In this document: piece after piece, positions 1-9,647 of the stretch
Numbering within the stretch: position 1 is the first letter of the stretch
Layout: every line of letters starts with the position of its first letter
Assembly (NCBI GenBank): GCA_017470935.1
Contig: JAFUXG010000059.1
Location: forward strand, 1 to 64,000
Length of the DNA stretch: 64,000 nucleotides
Reading direction: 5' to 3'
Source: Lachnospiraceae bacterium
GTDB lineage: Bacteria; Bacillota; Clostridia; Lachnospirales; Lachnospiraceae
Position numbers and translations under genes: made by a program
The notes under the pieces: model-generated
What the model saw: only the letters and a program-made list of their open reading frames with translations
The model's database searches: none
What the model was told of the DNA's origin: nothing

Positions 1-283
1 ATTTGTCTATTATTTATCTGCTTACTTTGTATTTGTTCATTATATTGTATCTGCATATTATTATCCACTTCCCTGTTATCCTATTGTATATCTTGCTAAG
101 CTGCTAATCCCACATCACTTATCAGAAACAGATCACGCCAAACTGCTCATGCTAAGCTATATACGGTAAGCCTCTAATCCTTAAGCTACACTTCGATTAT
201 AACAAAATAAATGAATAATCACAACCTAAGCTTGATATCCTCTTCTTTGCCTTTTTGTTTTCAGCAAATACTTTTTGCCAGCT

Positions 284-2047
284 TCATCCTCCATAAGCCA
301 GAAGATATGGGATTATCCTAGTTGAACCCACATTATTACAAATTTCGATATCAGCAGCCACATCCCTCTTAGATATCAATCCTGCTGTCATGCAATATGC
401 CATTAATTCAATATTGTCCTTTTTAATAATATTAGCCAGATTTTCGTGACAGTATTTATTTGCAGAGTAATTGATCACTTTATCAACAGCCTTTAAGAAA
501 GATAATAAGGATATGTCAACGTCACTTAATACATCTGCCCTGCTTATTATTTCCATGGCTCTATTAAGGTATTCCCTTTGTCCGGGCCTGCTGCCATCCA
601 AGATAAATGGTGTTATTACAGCATGCTTTCTTTCATAGTATTTATCCCGGATATCCTTTATCTTGGATATATGAAGCTTTAACCTTAACTCTCTTAACTT
701 GTCCTGATTATCCCACCAGCATAAAGCCTCGTCCATTATCGCATCAGCATCAATGTCCAGCCGAAGCATATGATCTATCATCTTATCACAGTAAACTGCT
801 GAAGCTGCCGGCGCATGTTCAGGACAGACCACATACAAACAATAGGTATACACCAATAACATAGCCTGAAGCTTCTTTTCCTTTGAAAAAATCATATCAA
901 GACTTTTGATAACATTTGGTTTTAACAGCATATGACCATAATACCCGCAGTAATCCGCCAGTAAATATTCAACTGAGGATACACCACTGTCATCAAGCAT
1001 ACCATGATTATTCAGCTTATGATAATAATCATATTCTATCAAAGCAATATACAGATCATCTACTGCATTATCATATTCAACTCTATATCGGTATTTACCA
1101 GATCTGTTATTAATATCCTTTCTTGCTGTCTTGGTCTCTAAGACAGCATCCTCCCACGTTACCAAGGACTTTCCTGCTGCTTCATCAATCCGGCCATCCG
1201 AGCACAAAATATCCGATATTGATTCATCATTAACAATGGATCTTTGCCTTAACAGCCTATTATATATAAATATATTGTTTATTATAGACAGCCCCTTTAA
1301 GCTGCTTTCCTTAATTCCTTTAATAGCAGCAGAAAGCCTGTTGATGCATTTGATTGTATTGGATCCTGTATCATCATAATTATCATATATATGTTCTCCT
1401 GATATTCCGATCAAGAATCTGTAATAGCTGTTAATATAATTAAAAATATTGCCCATCAAAGCCTTTTCACGAACATTACCGGTCCAGTCCTTTTCTTCCG
1501 GTATAAGCCTACACTCCTTCAGATAGGCAAGCTCTTCAAAAAGCTTCCCAATTATATTCTTCGGTGTGTCAGATAACCCCATTACAAATTCAAAATTACT
1601 CACCTTAGCATCATAATTAAACACGTATGATACCTGAACATTTCCTGACATACACATGAACAATTTGTAGGGCTCTATGGAATAACCGGCATCAAGAAGC
1701 TTAAGTGCAGTATCATGCTCTTTTAAATATATTGCCATTACAACAGGAGCTGCAAAAACCGCATACATCTCCTCCGTGTGCCAGTGATCAATCTCAATAT
1801 GCTGTAATTCCATGTATCTTACATATCCGTCCTTATCAGTGATAAGCTCATCCGGATTCTCAAGCATATGAAGTACATGCTCCTTGGAATAGCCATCGGA
1901 TTCCATTGTCTGATCATTTGATGAGCCTGTAAGCATATCCCTTAGCGTATTGTTGAGCTCTTCAGGAACCGCTATATCAACCATATCCCTTTCAGCCGCA
2001 AAGCTGCAATGTATTCCATTAAGAGTATCCATACCAACTATATTCAT
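284..2047 (-). CDS. ankyrin-like repeat protein, paralogue A of three (unknown function)
   Basis: I do not recognise a named family. The 587-residue protein has no signal peptide or clear membrane segment. Residues 96-125 read like an ankyrin helix pair (motif MAIYLKEHDTALKLLDAGY), preceded by a short MLENPDE-type segment. The last ~50 residues look like two further ankyrin-type helices ending in IPYLLAY. The same three landmarks (ML-NPE, the AMPVAMA-like helix, terminal IPYLLAY) occur in the genes at 5141-6895 and 17515-19296, so the three are diverged paralogues of one locus. The start is the ATG at 2047, behind GGGAG. It is the last gene of a minus-strand run beginning at 9357 that also encodes an AAA+ ATPase, ClpP, a vWA protein and a MoxR ATPase. 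A scaffold or target-recognition role is inference only. Confidence 0.7.
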   Translation of the reverse strand: MNIVGMDTLNGIHCSFAAERDMVDIAVPEELNNTLRDMLTGSSNDQTMESDGYSKEHVLHMLENPDELITDKDGYVRYMELQHIEIDHWHTEEMYAVFAAPVVMAIYLKEHDTALKLLDAGYSIEPYKLFMCMSGNVQVSYVFNYDAKVSNFEFVMGLSDTPKNIIGKLFEELAYLKECRLIPEEKDWTGNVREKALMGNIFNYINSYYRFLIGISGEHIYDNYDDTGSNTIKCINRLSAAIKGIKESSLKGLSIINNIFIYNRLLRQRSIVNDESISDILCSDGRIDEAAGKSLVTWEDAVLETKTARKDINNRSGKYRYRVEYDNAVDDLYIALIEYDYYHKLNNHGMLDDSGVSSVEYLLADYCGYYGHMLLKPNVIKSLDMIFSKEKKLQAMLLVYTYCLYVVCPEHAPAASAVYCDKMIDHMLRLDIDADAIMDEALCWWDNQDKLRELRLKLHISKIKDIRDKYYERKHAVITPFILDGSRPGQREYLNRAMEIISRADVLSDVDISLLSFLKAVDKVINYSANKYCHENLANIIKKDNIELMAYCMTAGLISKRDVAADIEICNNVGSTRIIPYLLAYGG

Positions 2048-2106
2048 ATGCCATTTCTCCCGTTATCCATATCTTTTGACAATCCTTAATTAGAAATCAT
2101 TGCCGG

Positions 2107-3264
2107 CTAAGCCACCTTACAATACTTCTTGCAGGCCTCCACATACTTTCTATTTCCTGATTTGGTCATCAGCTTGATGAGCTCATCATCCTGATTAATA
2201 ATTCCGAATAATCTCTCAGAAAGCATGGGCTGCTTCATAAGCTCTGTCAGCTCAAATATATTTGTGACGGCTCTGTCTACCGCCTCTCTGCTTGACTTTC
2301 CCCTGACCTTATCTCCTAAGATCCTTCCCATATAATCTATAATAGACCATAATGTAGGAGCCTTATATTTATTCCATTTCGCAGCATATTCAGAAAGACC
2401 GACTCCCTTGAATACTTTCTCCAGATCCTTCATCTCACAGCCGATCTGGGACATTGCGTAATAATTCATGAAATCTATTGCAACCCTGTCAGACTTAATA
2501 AACTGGTTAATAAGCCCCACATCTACTGTCTCCGACATCTTCTCATATACATACAATGTGTTGCTTAGGTTCTCCCAGCCTCTGGTTGTGACAGGATCCA
2601 TGTTCTTCTTATCATCTGAAGCTACATATATATTACTGTGATTAGCCTTAAGATATTCAACTATGGCAGGATGAAATCCTCTCTCCTTGGCAAACTCAAG
2701 AAAATCCTCAGCCTTAAATTCAATAGAAAGCTTTCTAACCCTGTCTGTAAGTGCAGTATCTAGACTCCTGGCACTCTTGTTACACTCAGGGGGATTACCT
2801 GCCAGTACAATACACCAGCCCTCAGGAAGCTTATACTCTCCTATGTTTTTGGTCTGCAAAAACGCAAGCATTGTTGGTAATATAGTCTCTGAAACACAGT
2901 TAAACTCATCAAGCATAAGAATACCCTCATTATGCCCCTTGTCACATTCCTTCATGACAGCAGCAATGATCTCAGACATGGTGAATTCTGTATATCTTCC
3001 CCCATCCTTAAGTTCCTTGATAACAGGAAGACCCAGCAGGGAATTCCTTGTATGGTGGGTAAGAGAAAAGCTCACATAACCCAAGGAAAGCTCTTCAGCC
3101 ACCTGCTTGACAATTGCCGTCTTGCCAATGCCTGGCCATCCCAAAAGAAAGAACGGCAGACGGTTCATCTCATCAATGTAATATCTTCCTTTCTTATCCT
3201 TTGCCAGATAAGTTCTGATTCCTGTCAACATCTCATTCTTTGCTTCTCTGATTCCTACCTTCAT
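2107..3264 (-). CDS. MoxR-type AAA+ ATPase
   Basis: This 385-residue AAA+ ATPase is of the MoxR/CoxD type, which usually works as a chaperone or remodelling partner of a vWA-domain protein. Walker A is GWPGIGKTA near residue 45, Walker B is ILMLDEF near residue 115, and sensor 1 is the LAGNPPE stretch. A lid region follows. The first ATG (3270) sits only two bases after AGGAG, so the ATG two codons later (3264) is the better start. The neighbour upstream (3449-5059) encodes the matching vWA protein, the classic MoxR/vWA pairing. The family call is firm; the substrate is unknown. Its position between paralogue A and the vWA gene suggests the three work together. Confidence 0.9.
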   Translation of the reverse strand: MKVGIREAKNEMLTGIRTYLAKDKKGRYYIDEMNRLPFFLLGWPGIGKTAIVKQVAEELSLGYVSFSLTHHTRNSLLGLPVIKELKDGGRYTEFTMSEIIAAVMKECDKGHNEGILMLDEFNCVSETILPTMLAFLQTKNIGEYKLPEGWCIVLAGNPPECNKSARSLDTALTDRVRKLSIEFKAEDFLEFAKERGFHPAIVEYLKANHSNIYVASDDKKNMDPVTTRGWENLSNTLYVYEKMSETVDVGLINQFIKSDRVAIDFMNYYAMSQIGCEMKDLEKVFKGVGLSEYAAKWNKYKAPTLWSIIDYMGRILGDKVRGKSSREAVDRAVTNIFELTELMKQPMLSERLFGIINQDDELIKLMTKSGNRKYVEACKKYCKVA

Positions 3265-3448
3265 AATCATCTCTCCTTTTTATAATTCTCTTCACTTAAT
3301 ATTTCTTAAAGTGTTTTTCTTGTATGTTTCTTTTTACATGTTTTCTTATTACATAATATTTTCTTCTCTTATTGTTTTTCTCTATTTTCTTTCCCATGCA
3401 TCCCGATAAACGATGCAGATTGCCAGACCAGATAAACTCTGCAGGCTT

Positions 3449-5059
3449 CTAGAAAAAAGGCAGGTCATCATCATTGATGCCTACATTTCTTCCTGGATTC
3501 CCAAGATAATCCACATAGTTATTCTCAACTTCAAGCCTTACAGGTGTTATCCAGTCAGGGATTCCTATATATTCATTGCAGTTGCCCTGTTCATCAAAGC
3601 AGTCATTCTCCATTACAAAATATGTTTTAATCCCAGGATCCTCTTTCGGATATTCTCCACAGCCGTCTGTTAGATATATCAGCGCATCCACTGTCTCTCC
3701 CGATTCAATGTACTCCTTCACCTTGTCAAATACCGGCCTGAAATCCGTACCTCCAAAGCCATGTAGCTGAACCCTTTCACCAAAGCTTCCAAACTCATCT
3801 GCGCTGCCGTACTCATGCTCTCCGCATATATCAGCATCACATTCCAGCAGAATAACCTTTTGAAAGCTGCCAGCCCTTTCAATTCCCTCCAGCAGATTGT
3901 TTGTTTCTCTTATAAACTGTGATGCAGTACTGCCGCAGCATGATCCGCTTGTATCAATGGCTATCACAATAGTGTTAAGACAAAGTCTTTCATTCTCGAT
4001 CAATGGCTCCACAAGGGGCATATCCTGATACATGTCAAGTCCGAATTGGTACATCATAGTATCTATACTGTCAGGATCCTCATAACTGGTCTCATTAATA
4101 TGTTCAAGCTCCTTAAGCATATCCGAATAATTATATCCATTGTTATCTGCCGCCTCCACCAGACCATCAGCACCACTACTTCCATGCCCATAGTCAAATC
4201 TTTTCATATCAGAATCAAAGGACATATTAATAATAACATTGACATCACCATCAATGCTGTCCCTGCCGAAGGCATACATCCTCGCCTTTCCCCAAAGCTC
4301 CTTCAGCTGCTTCATTAACCTGCGAAGCTCCTCCTGCTGTTCACTGTCTAATTCAAGCCTGATATACTTATCCTTTCCTGAAGCTCCCTTACCTCTGCCA
4401 TCCTTATCATTTTTGTCCTCATTCTTCTTATTCTTTTCACAGTCAGCTATATACCAATACCTATGGTCATCCATTTCATGCTTGCACATTCTCCGCATGA
4501 TCCGTCTTCGCACATTCTTATCAGCCACGCCCTTTAAATATGTATTAAATGGAAACTCACTTTCCGTCTCTTCTCCGCCAAGCTCCTTTACCAGATTCTT
4601 AGAGTCATCTACTTCAAAGTGGTATGAAATTCTTAAGAGCTCATTCAGCACATTATCCACACAGTAGTCCATCAGTCCCCAGGCCAGCTTTTTCGATGAA
4701 AAATCATTTCTCATCTCATAATGTCCAAGCAGCCCATGGATAAGAATATGTAACAGCTCTCTCCTAAGCATATGCTCCCCTGACATGCCATCATAACCCT
4801 GAGTATATATGCGGCATACATACTCAGGGTTATAGCAGATTGCCATGCCATCTGTAGCCAGCCTTATATTCTCCTTAACAGGAATCCTTCTAAGCTCTGT
4901 CAATGCAAATGCAAGATTGGGATAAGTAAGCTTAAGATATGCTGCCTGCATATCAAGTATCTCTCCTGCACGTACAAGAAGCTCCCTGGTTTTTGCAGAT
5001 AATCTTTTGTCTGTCTCTTTAATTCTTGTGAGCTTAACCTCTGTATCCTTTTTCTTCAT
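3449..5059 (-). CDS. vWA-domain protein with DUF2201-type N-terminal metallopeptidase-like region
   Basis: The 536-residue protein has two parts. Near residue 108 the motif HILIHGLLGH has zincin-like histidine spacing but no glutamate after the first histidine; this suits the DUF2201 'putative metallopeptidase' N-terminus, perhaps inactive. A charged Lys/Asp/Gly-rich linker follows at about residues 210-235. Near residue 368 comes the MIDAS motif DTSGS, completed downstream by GGTDF and YLTDG, so the vWA metal site is intact. The first possible start is a GTG at 5068; I chose the ATG three codons later, although neither has a strong ribosome site. With the MoxR ATPase at 2107-3264 it forms the usual ATPase/vWA couple, in which the ATPase is thought to drive assembly or remodelling of targets held by the vWA domain. 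Confidence 0.85.
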   Translation of the reverse strand: MKKKDTEVKLTRIKETDKRLSAKTRELLVRAGEILDMQAAYLKLTYPNLAFALTELRRIPVKENIRLATDGMAICYNPEYVCRIYTQGYDGMSGEHMLRRELLHILIHGLLGHYEMRNDFSSKKLAWGLMDYCVDNVLNELLRISYHFEVDDSKNLVKELGGEETESEFPFNTYLKGVADKNVRRRIMRRMCKHEMDDHRYWYIADCEKNKKNEDKNDKDGRGKGASGKDKYIRLELDSEQQEELRRLMKQLKELWGKARMYAFGRDSIDGDVNVIINMSFDSDMKRFDYGHGSSGADGLVEAADNNGYNYSDMLKELEHINETSYEDPDSIDTMMYQFGLDMYQDMPLVEPLIENERLCLNTIVIAIDTSGSCCGSTASQFIRETNNLLEGIERAGSFQKVILLECDADICGEHEYGSADEFGSFGERVQLHGFGGTDFRPVFDKVKEYIESGETVDALIYLTDGCGEYPKEDPGIKTYFVMENDCFDEQGNCNEYIGIPDWITPVRLEVENNYVDYLGNPGRNVGINDDDLPFF

Positions 5060-5140
5060 ATATACCACGTATGATCTGTCTGCAAACTGCCATCCAGATC
5101 ATTTTTCCTTTCTCCCGAAGCCTTACGGGTAATTTGTCAT

Positions 5141-6895
5141 TTACACACAGCCCTCTTCATATGCCAGAAGATATGGGATCATCTTCACGGCACCCAGCTC
5201 AATCCCCTTTTCTACTAGATCAGGAATACTATCACCTGTTATGATGCCCTTTCTTATTAACACTATGACAAGCTCAGGCAGATCCCTCGATATCAGTCTG
5301 TCGATTCCTTTGGAGTAATGCTTTAATATATCAAAGTTTATAACACCATCTATCTCTTCAAAATTACTCCGTATATATAATTCCTGTGACTTGGTATAAG
5401 CGGTGTTAATATATTCCAGCTCGTTTATCAAATAATCTCTGAAAGCCTTTACCTTGCAGTCTAGTATTAATGGTCCAAGCATCTTGCGTGTATTTATCTC
5501 CAATTCCCGTCTTATTTCTTTGACAGCTTTAAGCTCAAAGTTTTTCATCATTATCTTTTTCTCACTCAGCCCATATAGTCCTGCATCAAAATCACTGGCT
5601 CTTCCCCGAACGATGCTTACATAAACACGCATACTGTCCCTTAATATATTTTTTTCTTTGATGCCGTAATCCACCATGAGCTTTACAAGATTTTTGAGGT
5701 ATGCCTTGCCTCCCTTATCCGTCCTGTCTTTGCTTCTGACATACTGTATATACATGAGCTTTATCAAAACATGCACACTGCTCTTATGTCCCTCTGCAAG
5801 CTTTTCGATGCTTCTAATATACCTAATGCTATAAGGCTGTATATTTCCCAGGGCAGAATCCATCTGGCACATCCAGTATTCCAGCATCCCGCTAAGAAGG
5901 TTTTCATTGGATTTCAAAGCTCTTTTAGATGAAGCATTCTTATCCTCTAACTGTCTCCATATGATACCGGTATACATCAGATAAAAGCTTTCTATAAGCC
6001 TTCCCTGCATGCTCAGCGTTCTGCCAAAACGTATATTTAATAAAAATGGATCTGTCATATCAAGGGGATTGCCAGAAAGCTCTTCAAACATACACATATC
6101 CAGTTTACAGATATCGTCAGAATAATCTGCTCCTGGGTCAATCATTATGTTGTCAATATTAAGGCCAGCCAGTCTGGCAAGCTGGGAATTTAATCTTTTG
6201 AAGCATTCAGTATATAGCTGCTGCATATCCCCAGAAAATATCATGCTGCCCGAATCAATGTGTGTGGCAGCTCCTTTGTTTCCCTTCTCGCATGCAAGCA
6301 TATGAGTATACTTATAATAATTATCCATATTATATGTTACATTTGAAAATACAGTTACTTTATCCTTGTTCTTAATAAGCTCACTCCATACACCATCCAC
6401 TACCCATTTTGGTGCATCGGCCATACAGGTCATAAGCTCAAGGTTAGTCAGATTATTATATCTGCATATATTAAGGTCGTCATGAGAAACAAGGCGGCAA
6501 ATATTAGTACGGAAAGCAAATGGAAATGTCATTTCCCCTTCTATGTGATATGCCTGAAAATGCTCCATGGGAGCATAATCAAAGCCTGACTCAATAAGTT
6601 TTCTTGCATACGAAAATTTTCTGAGATATACCGCCATTGCCACCGGCATCGCAAAGATCATCCATATTTCCCTTTTAACCGTACTCTTTGAATCACGTAT
6701 AAAAATAAGACAAAGCCTTCCCTGATCATCCAGCACCATCGTCTCCGGATTTTTGAGCATCCTTGAGACGGCTGCTCTTGAATGCTCTTCAGGGTCACCC
6801 TTAAGTATTTCCTCTATCTGGAGAGCCTGGGGCTCAACAAGATTATTATTCTCATCCATCAAAGCAAACTTCGCCAGCTCTGCTAATACAGACAT
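5141..6895 (-). CDS. ankyrin-like repeat protein, paralogue B of three (unknown function)
   Basis: Second member of the local family (584 residues). It shares with the genes at 284 and 17515 the MLKNPET segment, the ankyrin-like helix around MPVAMAVYLRKFSYARKLIE, a D-(S/T/A)-P motif followed ~10 residues later by EL, and the C-terminal IPYLLAY. Overall similarity by eye is low between these landmarks, so the copies are old. Start choice: GAGGTG precedes ATGGATATG; the second ATG (6895) has the better eight-base spacing. The gene lies between clpP and the vWA gene, with gaps of 121 and 81 bases, so it is probably in the same transcript. No catalytic motif is visible. Confidence 0.7.
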   Translation of the reverse strand: MSVLAELAKFALMDENNNLVEPQALQIEEILKGDPEEHSRAAVSRMLKNPETMVLDDQGRLCLIFIRDSKSTVKREIWMIFAMPVAMAVYLRKFSYARKLIESGFDYAPMEHFQAYHIEGEMTFPFAFRTNICRLVSHDDLNICRYNNLTNLELMTCMADAPKWVVDGVWSELIKNKDKVTVFSNVTYNMDNYYKYTHMLACEKGNKGAATHIDSGSMIFSGDMQQLYTECFKRLNSQLARLAGLNIDNIMIDPGADYSDDICKLDMCMFEELSGNPLDMTDPFLLNIRFGRTLSMQGRLIESFYLMYTGIIWRQLEDKNASSKRALKSNENLLSGMLEYWMCQMDSALGNIQPYSIRYIRSIEKLAEGHKSSVHVLIKLMYIQYVRSKDRTDKGGKAYLKNLVKLMVDYGIKEKNILRDSMRVYVSIVRGRASDFDAGLYGLSEKKIMMKNFELKAVKEIRRELEINTRKMLGPLILDCKVKAFRDYLINELEYINTAYTKSQELYIRSNFEEIDGVINFDILKHYSKGIDRLISRDLPELVIVLIRKGIITGDSIPDLVEKGIELGAVKMIPYLLAYEEGCV

Positions 6896-7016
6896 ATCCA
6901 TCACCTCGCAAATCCACTATCCTTCTTGTAAGCTTCTCTCCATCACGGCTTACGATCCATTCCTGTTCTCTGCTCTCTATCATGGCTTACAATCCATTCC
7001 TGCTATCTTCTCTCTA

Positions 7017-7586
7017 TCACGGCCTGCCATCCTCTCCCCAAATGCTGTCAACAATTCCATAATCAACTGCCTCCTCGGCATTCATCCAATGGTCAAGCTC
7101 TGTATCCTTTGAGACATCCTCAATCTTCTTGCCACAGTTACTGCTTAGTATCTCATTAAGAACACTCTTTGTCGTTTTCATATGATCAGCAGCCACCATA
7201 ATATCCGAAGCCTTTCCCTCCATGCCTCCTGAAGGCTGGTGTATCATCACCTCTGCGTGAGGCATGATAACTCTCCTTGTCCCTCCCGAAAGAATAACTG
7301 CTCCCATGCTTGCAGCTCTGCCGATACATATAGTGCGTACAGCAACTCCCTTGGCTGCAACTGCCTGCATCATATCATAGATAGCAAGTCCTGCACTTAC
7401 AGAGCCTCCCGGGCTGTTAATATAGATGCTGATATCCTTCCCTGACGTCTCAAGCATTGCAAGCTGCGCAATAATAGAAGCCGCCATCTCGTCCGTAACC
7501 TCTCCTGTCATATGAATGATCCCATGATTCAGATTATCTGAAAAAACATCCTTAGTCCCTTCCTGTGCTATTGGATTCAATACCAT
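7017..7586 (-). CDS. clpP: ClpP-family serine peptidase (accessory copy)
   Basis: A 189-residue ClpP subunit, the self-compartmentalising peptidase that degrades proteins fed by an AAA+ unfoldase. The triad is intact: Ser in GRAASMGAV, His in MIHQPSGG, Asp in ELDHWMNAEEA. It is slightly shorter than the usual housekeeping ClpP, lacks a recognisable propeptide, and has Val-Ile-Leu where housekeeping copies have a more hydrophobic pocket segment after SMGA. The start has GGAGG five bases upstream. It is not beside tig or clpX; instead it sits 22 bases after a CbxX-type AAA+ gene in the accessory system, so I take it to be a dedicated second copy whose partner may be one of the local ATPases. 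Confidence 0.92.
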   Translation of the reverse strand: MVLNPIAQEGTKDVFSDNLNHGIIHMTGEVTDEMAASIIAQLAMLETSGKDISIYINSPGGSVSAGLAIYDMMQAVAAKGVAVRTICIGRAASMGAVILSGGTRRVIMPHAEVMIHQPSGGMEGKASDIMVAADHMKTTKSVLNEILSSNCGKKIEDVSKDTELDHWMNAEEAVDYGIVDSIWGEDGRP

Positions 7587-7608
7587 AATTCATTCCTCCT
7601 TAAAATTA

Positions 7609-9357
7609 TTAATTAACGGCACTAAAGCCTATAACGTTCTTTGTTTCTTTTGTAATCTCTGCCTGTGATACAAGATTCTTAACAGCCCGTCTGATATCAG
7701 CGTGCTTAATATTACTGTCAAAGGAATCAAAGCCTGACCTCATATGCCTGAGGCAGAGCTCTGTAACGATCTCGTCAGCAAGCTTGCGCATCTCCCTTGC
7801 GTTACCGAAATGCCTTCCTGCAACAGCTCTTGCCGAATCAATATATGCATATATATCCTTTCTTGCACCCTTTGGCAGAGTATATCCACTATCAGAAAGC
7901 ATGCCTTCAATTATCCTATATAACTCAAGATTAGAATAATTCTCAAAATGTACTGTGTGCCTTATGCGTGATGCGAGGCCAAAATCAAGCTTTAAGAACT
8001 GTCTTGCCTCCTCAGGATACATTGCAAACATTACTGTAACATCTGAATACTGCTCCATATATCTTACAAACTCCTTAACAGCCTCCTTTGTATATTCAGT
8101 ATTGTCAAGCAATGCACCTGCCTCATCCACGAACAGCACTCCTCCACGAGCCCTGGCAAAGCAGTCTGCCACTCTTGGTGCTGTCTGGCCCACATACTGT
8201 CCTATAAGATCCTTTGTCTCTGCTCTTACAAAGCAGCCATTCCCCACGCCTGATTCATCAATTATCTCTGCAATTATCGATGCCACAGTGGATTTGCCTG
8301 TTCCTGGCTCTCCTACAAGAATCATATTCTGATATCCCATGGAAAGCTTAGGGTTAAGCCTTACCTCATGGGCACGGGCCATGAACTTTGACCCAATATC
8401 TTTCACCTTAGATAACCCCACCATCTGTGCAAGTCTGTCCATGCCCCTTAACCTGCCATAATGCCCAAAAAGCTCATCGCCGCATTCAAGATACCTTATT
8501 ACTATCTCTTCGGTAATATTGCCCCTGCATTTCTTTCTGATATTACCAATCTGTTCTAGCAGATCATCGCAATTAATATATGTTAACTCATCTATGGTCT
8601 TCTTATATAATTCTGCTATCTTATCATCAGAGGCTTCTGCTCCCAGCATGGTTTCAACATCATCCGCCTCAACATATTCGCCGGCATCCTCTACAAGTTC
8701 ACTTACAAAATCAGCATAGTATTGGTCGGATTTGCCCTCCAGCCAGACCGTTCCAAAGCCAAACTGCATCTTTAAGACCGATAGCATTGATATATCAGTC
8801 CTGCGCTCATCAAGAAGAATAAATGAATTATGAAAGCAATATCTGGCAGCCTTAACCGCCTCCATCTGCTGAGCAGAGATTCCGCTTGTACCGATCCCGG
8901 TGATCATAATATTCCGTGTATAAGCTGCGGCCGCATTCATAAGCTCTATATATGTATTCTTTGAAGAATCCAAAGCCTTGGATATATCCACTACCACAAT
9001 CGAAACACCCTCATCATACATCTCATCCTCGTCATAAGAGGAATAATAACTATCCTCCTCCATCATCATGGTCTCAATACTCTTCTTTGTCACTATAAGG
9101 GCAAACTTTATTGCCTCCTCCTCGTTAGCGGCACTTAAGATCATATTAACTCCATCTGCAGTGAACCTCCTGCTACAGATATCCTTCCCGTGAAGCTCAT
9201 CCACCCGCTGGCAGTCTGAATAAGCAGATGAATATTTGTAATAATTCTCAAGATTATTCCAGCATCTGATATCTATAAGCTTTCCATCATTTGTCATAAC
9301 CGGCTCCCTTTTCACCACCGGGATACGCTGATCCATTAAATATTCTAAATTCTTCAT
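7609..9357 (-). CDS. CbxX/SpoVK-type AAA+ ATPase
   Basis: The 582-residue protein has a ~240-residue N-terminal region of its own, then a linker, then a C-terminal AAA+ module of the CbxX/CfqX/SpoVK/EccA family. Walker A GEPGTGKST is near residue 350, Walker B GVLFVDEAGALL near 409, and the arginine-finger stretch LASRIRHTVHFENY follows. The start is the ATG at 9357, ten bases after AAGGAG; a longer in-frame ATG at 9378 lacks a site. This is the first gene of a six-gene run and is read from the operator-type promoter at 9481-9521. Position next to clpP makes it a candidate unfoldase or remodeller for that peptidase, but no IGF/LGF-type ClpP-docking loop was found by eye. Confidence 0.85.
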   Translation of the reverse strand: MKNLEYLMDQRIPVVKREPVMTNDGKLIDIRCWNNLENYYKYSSAYSDCQRVDELHGKDICSRRFTADGVNMILSAANEEEAIKFALIVTKKSIETMMMEEDSYYSSYDEDEMYDEGVSIVVVDISKALDSSKNTYIELMNAAAAYTRNIMITGIGTSGISAQQMEAVKAARYCFHNSFILLDERRTDISMLSVLKMQFGFGTVWLEGKSDQYYADFVSELVEDAGEYVEADDVETMLGAEASDDKIAELYKKTIDELTYINCDDLLEQIGNIRKKCRGNITEEIVIRYLECGDELFGHYGRLRGMDRLAQMVGLSKVKDIGSKFMARAHEVRLNPKLSMGYQNMILVGEPGTGKSTVASIIAEIIDESGVGNGCFVRAETKDLIGQYVGQTAPRVADCFARARGGVLFVDEAGALLDNTEYTKEAVKEFVRYMEQYSDVTVMFAMYPEEARQFLKLDFGLASRIRHTVHFENYSNLELYRIIEGMLSDSGYTLPKGARKDIYAYIDSARAVAGRHFGNAREMRKLADEIVTELCLRHMRSGFDSFDSNIKHADIRRAVKNLVSQAEITKETKNVIGFSAVN

Positions 9358-9480
9358 GGCACTTCTCCTTATGATCAATCACTGTCGGCTTAATACTTGT
9401 ATATAATGTTCGTGGCTTCAATACACGCATTATATATTGTTACTTATCCTGTGCTTTCTTGTTTCTGTTTCCATACGCGT

Positions 9481-9521
9481 ATTATATATGTCCGGTCACG
9501 GAAAATTTGTTCATGTATGGA
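9481..9521 (-). promoter_or_regulatory. system promoter 1 with palindromic operator
   Basis: On the minus strand a perfect TATAAT (9481-9486) lies 21 bases from TGAACA (9508-9513), which is the right half of the palindrome TCCATACATGAA (9510-9521). An A/T tract lies just upstream of it. The palindrome is centred about 41 bases before the expected start, where class II activators bind, and there is no consensus -35. It drives the gene run 9357 to 284 and lies between it and the WYL regulator gene (9648). The same layout recurs at 13010, 19338 and 20662. Confidence 0.65.
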
Positions 9522-9647
9522 CATTTTGAAATTTTTTTGATATATTTTAGATAAATTTATTAAAAGCGGTCATTTATGCAGCCATTCAATTACAATACAG
9601 TTTTATCAGTTATTTACGATCAAATTATAATCAGGAGGAACATTACT

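Noticed and set aside
1-283. Further gene of the accessory operon
   Set aside because: No frame of useful length or ribosome site; AT-rich end of the unit.
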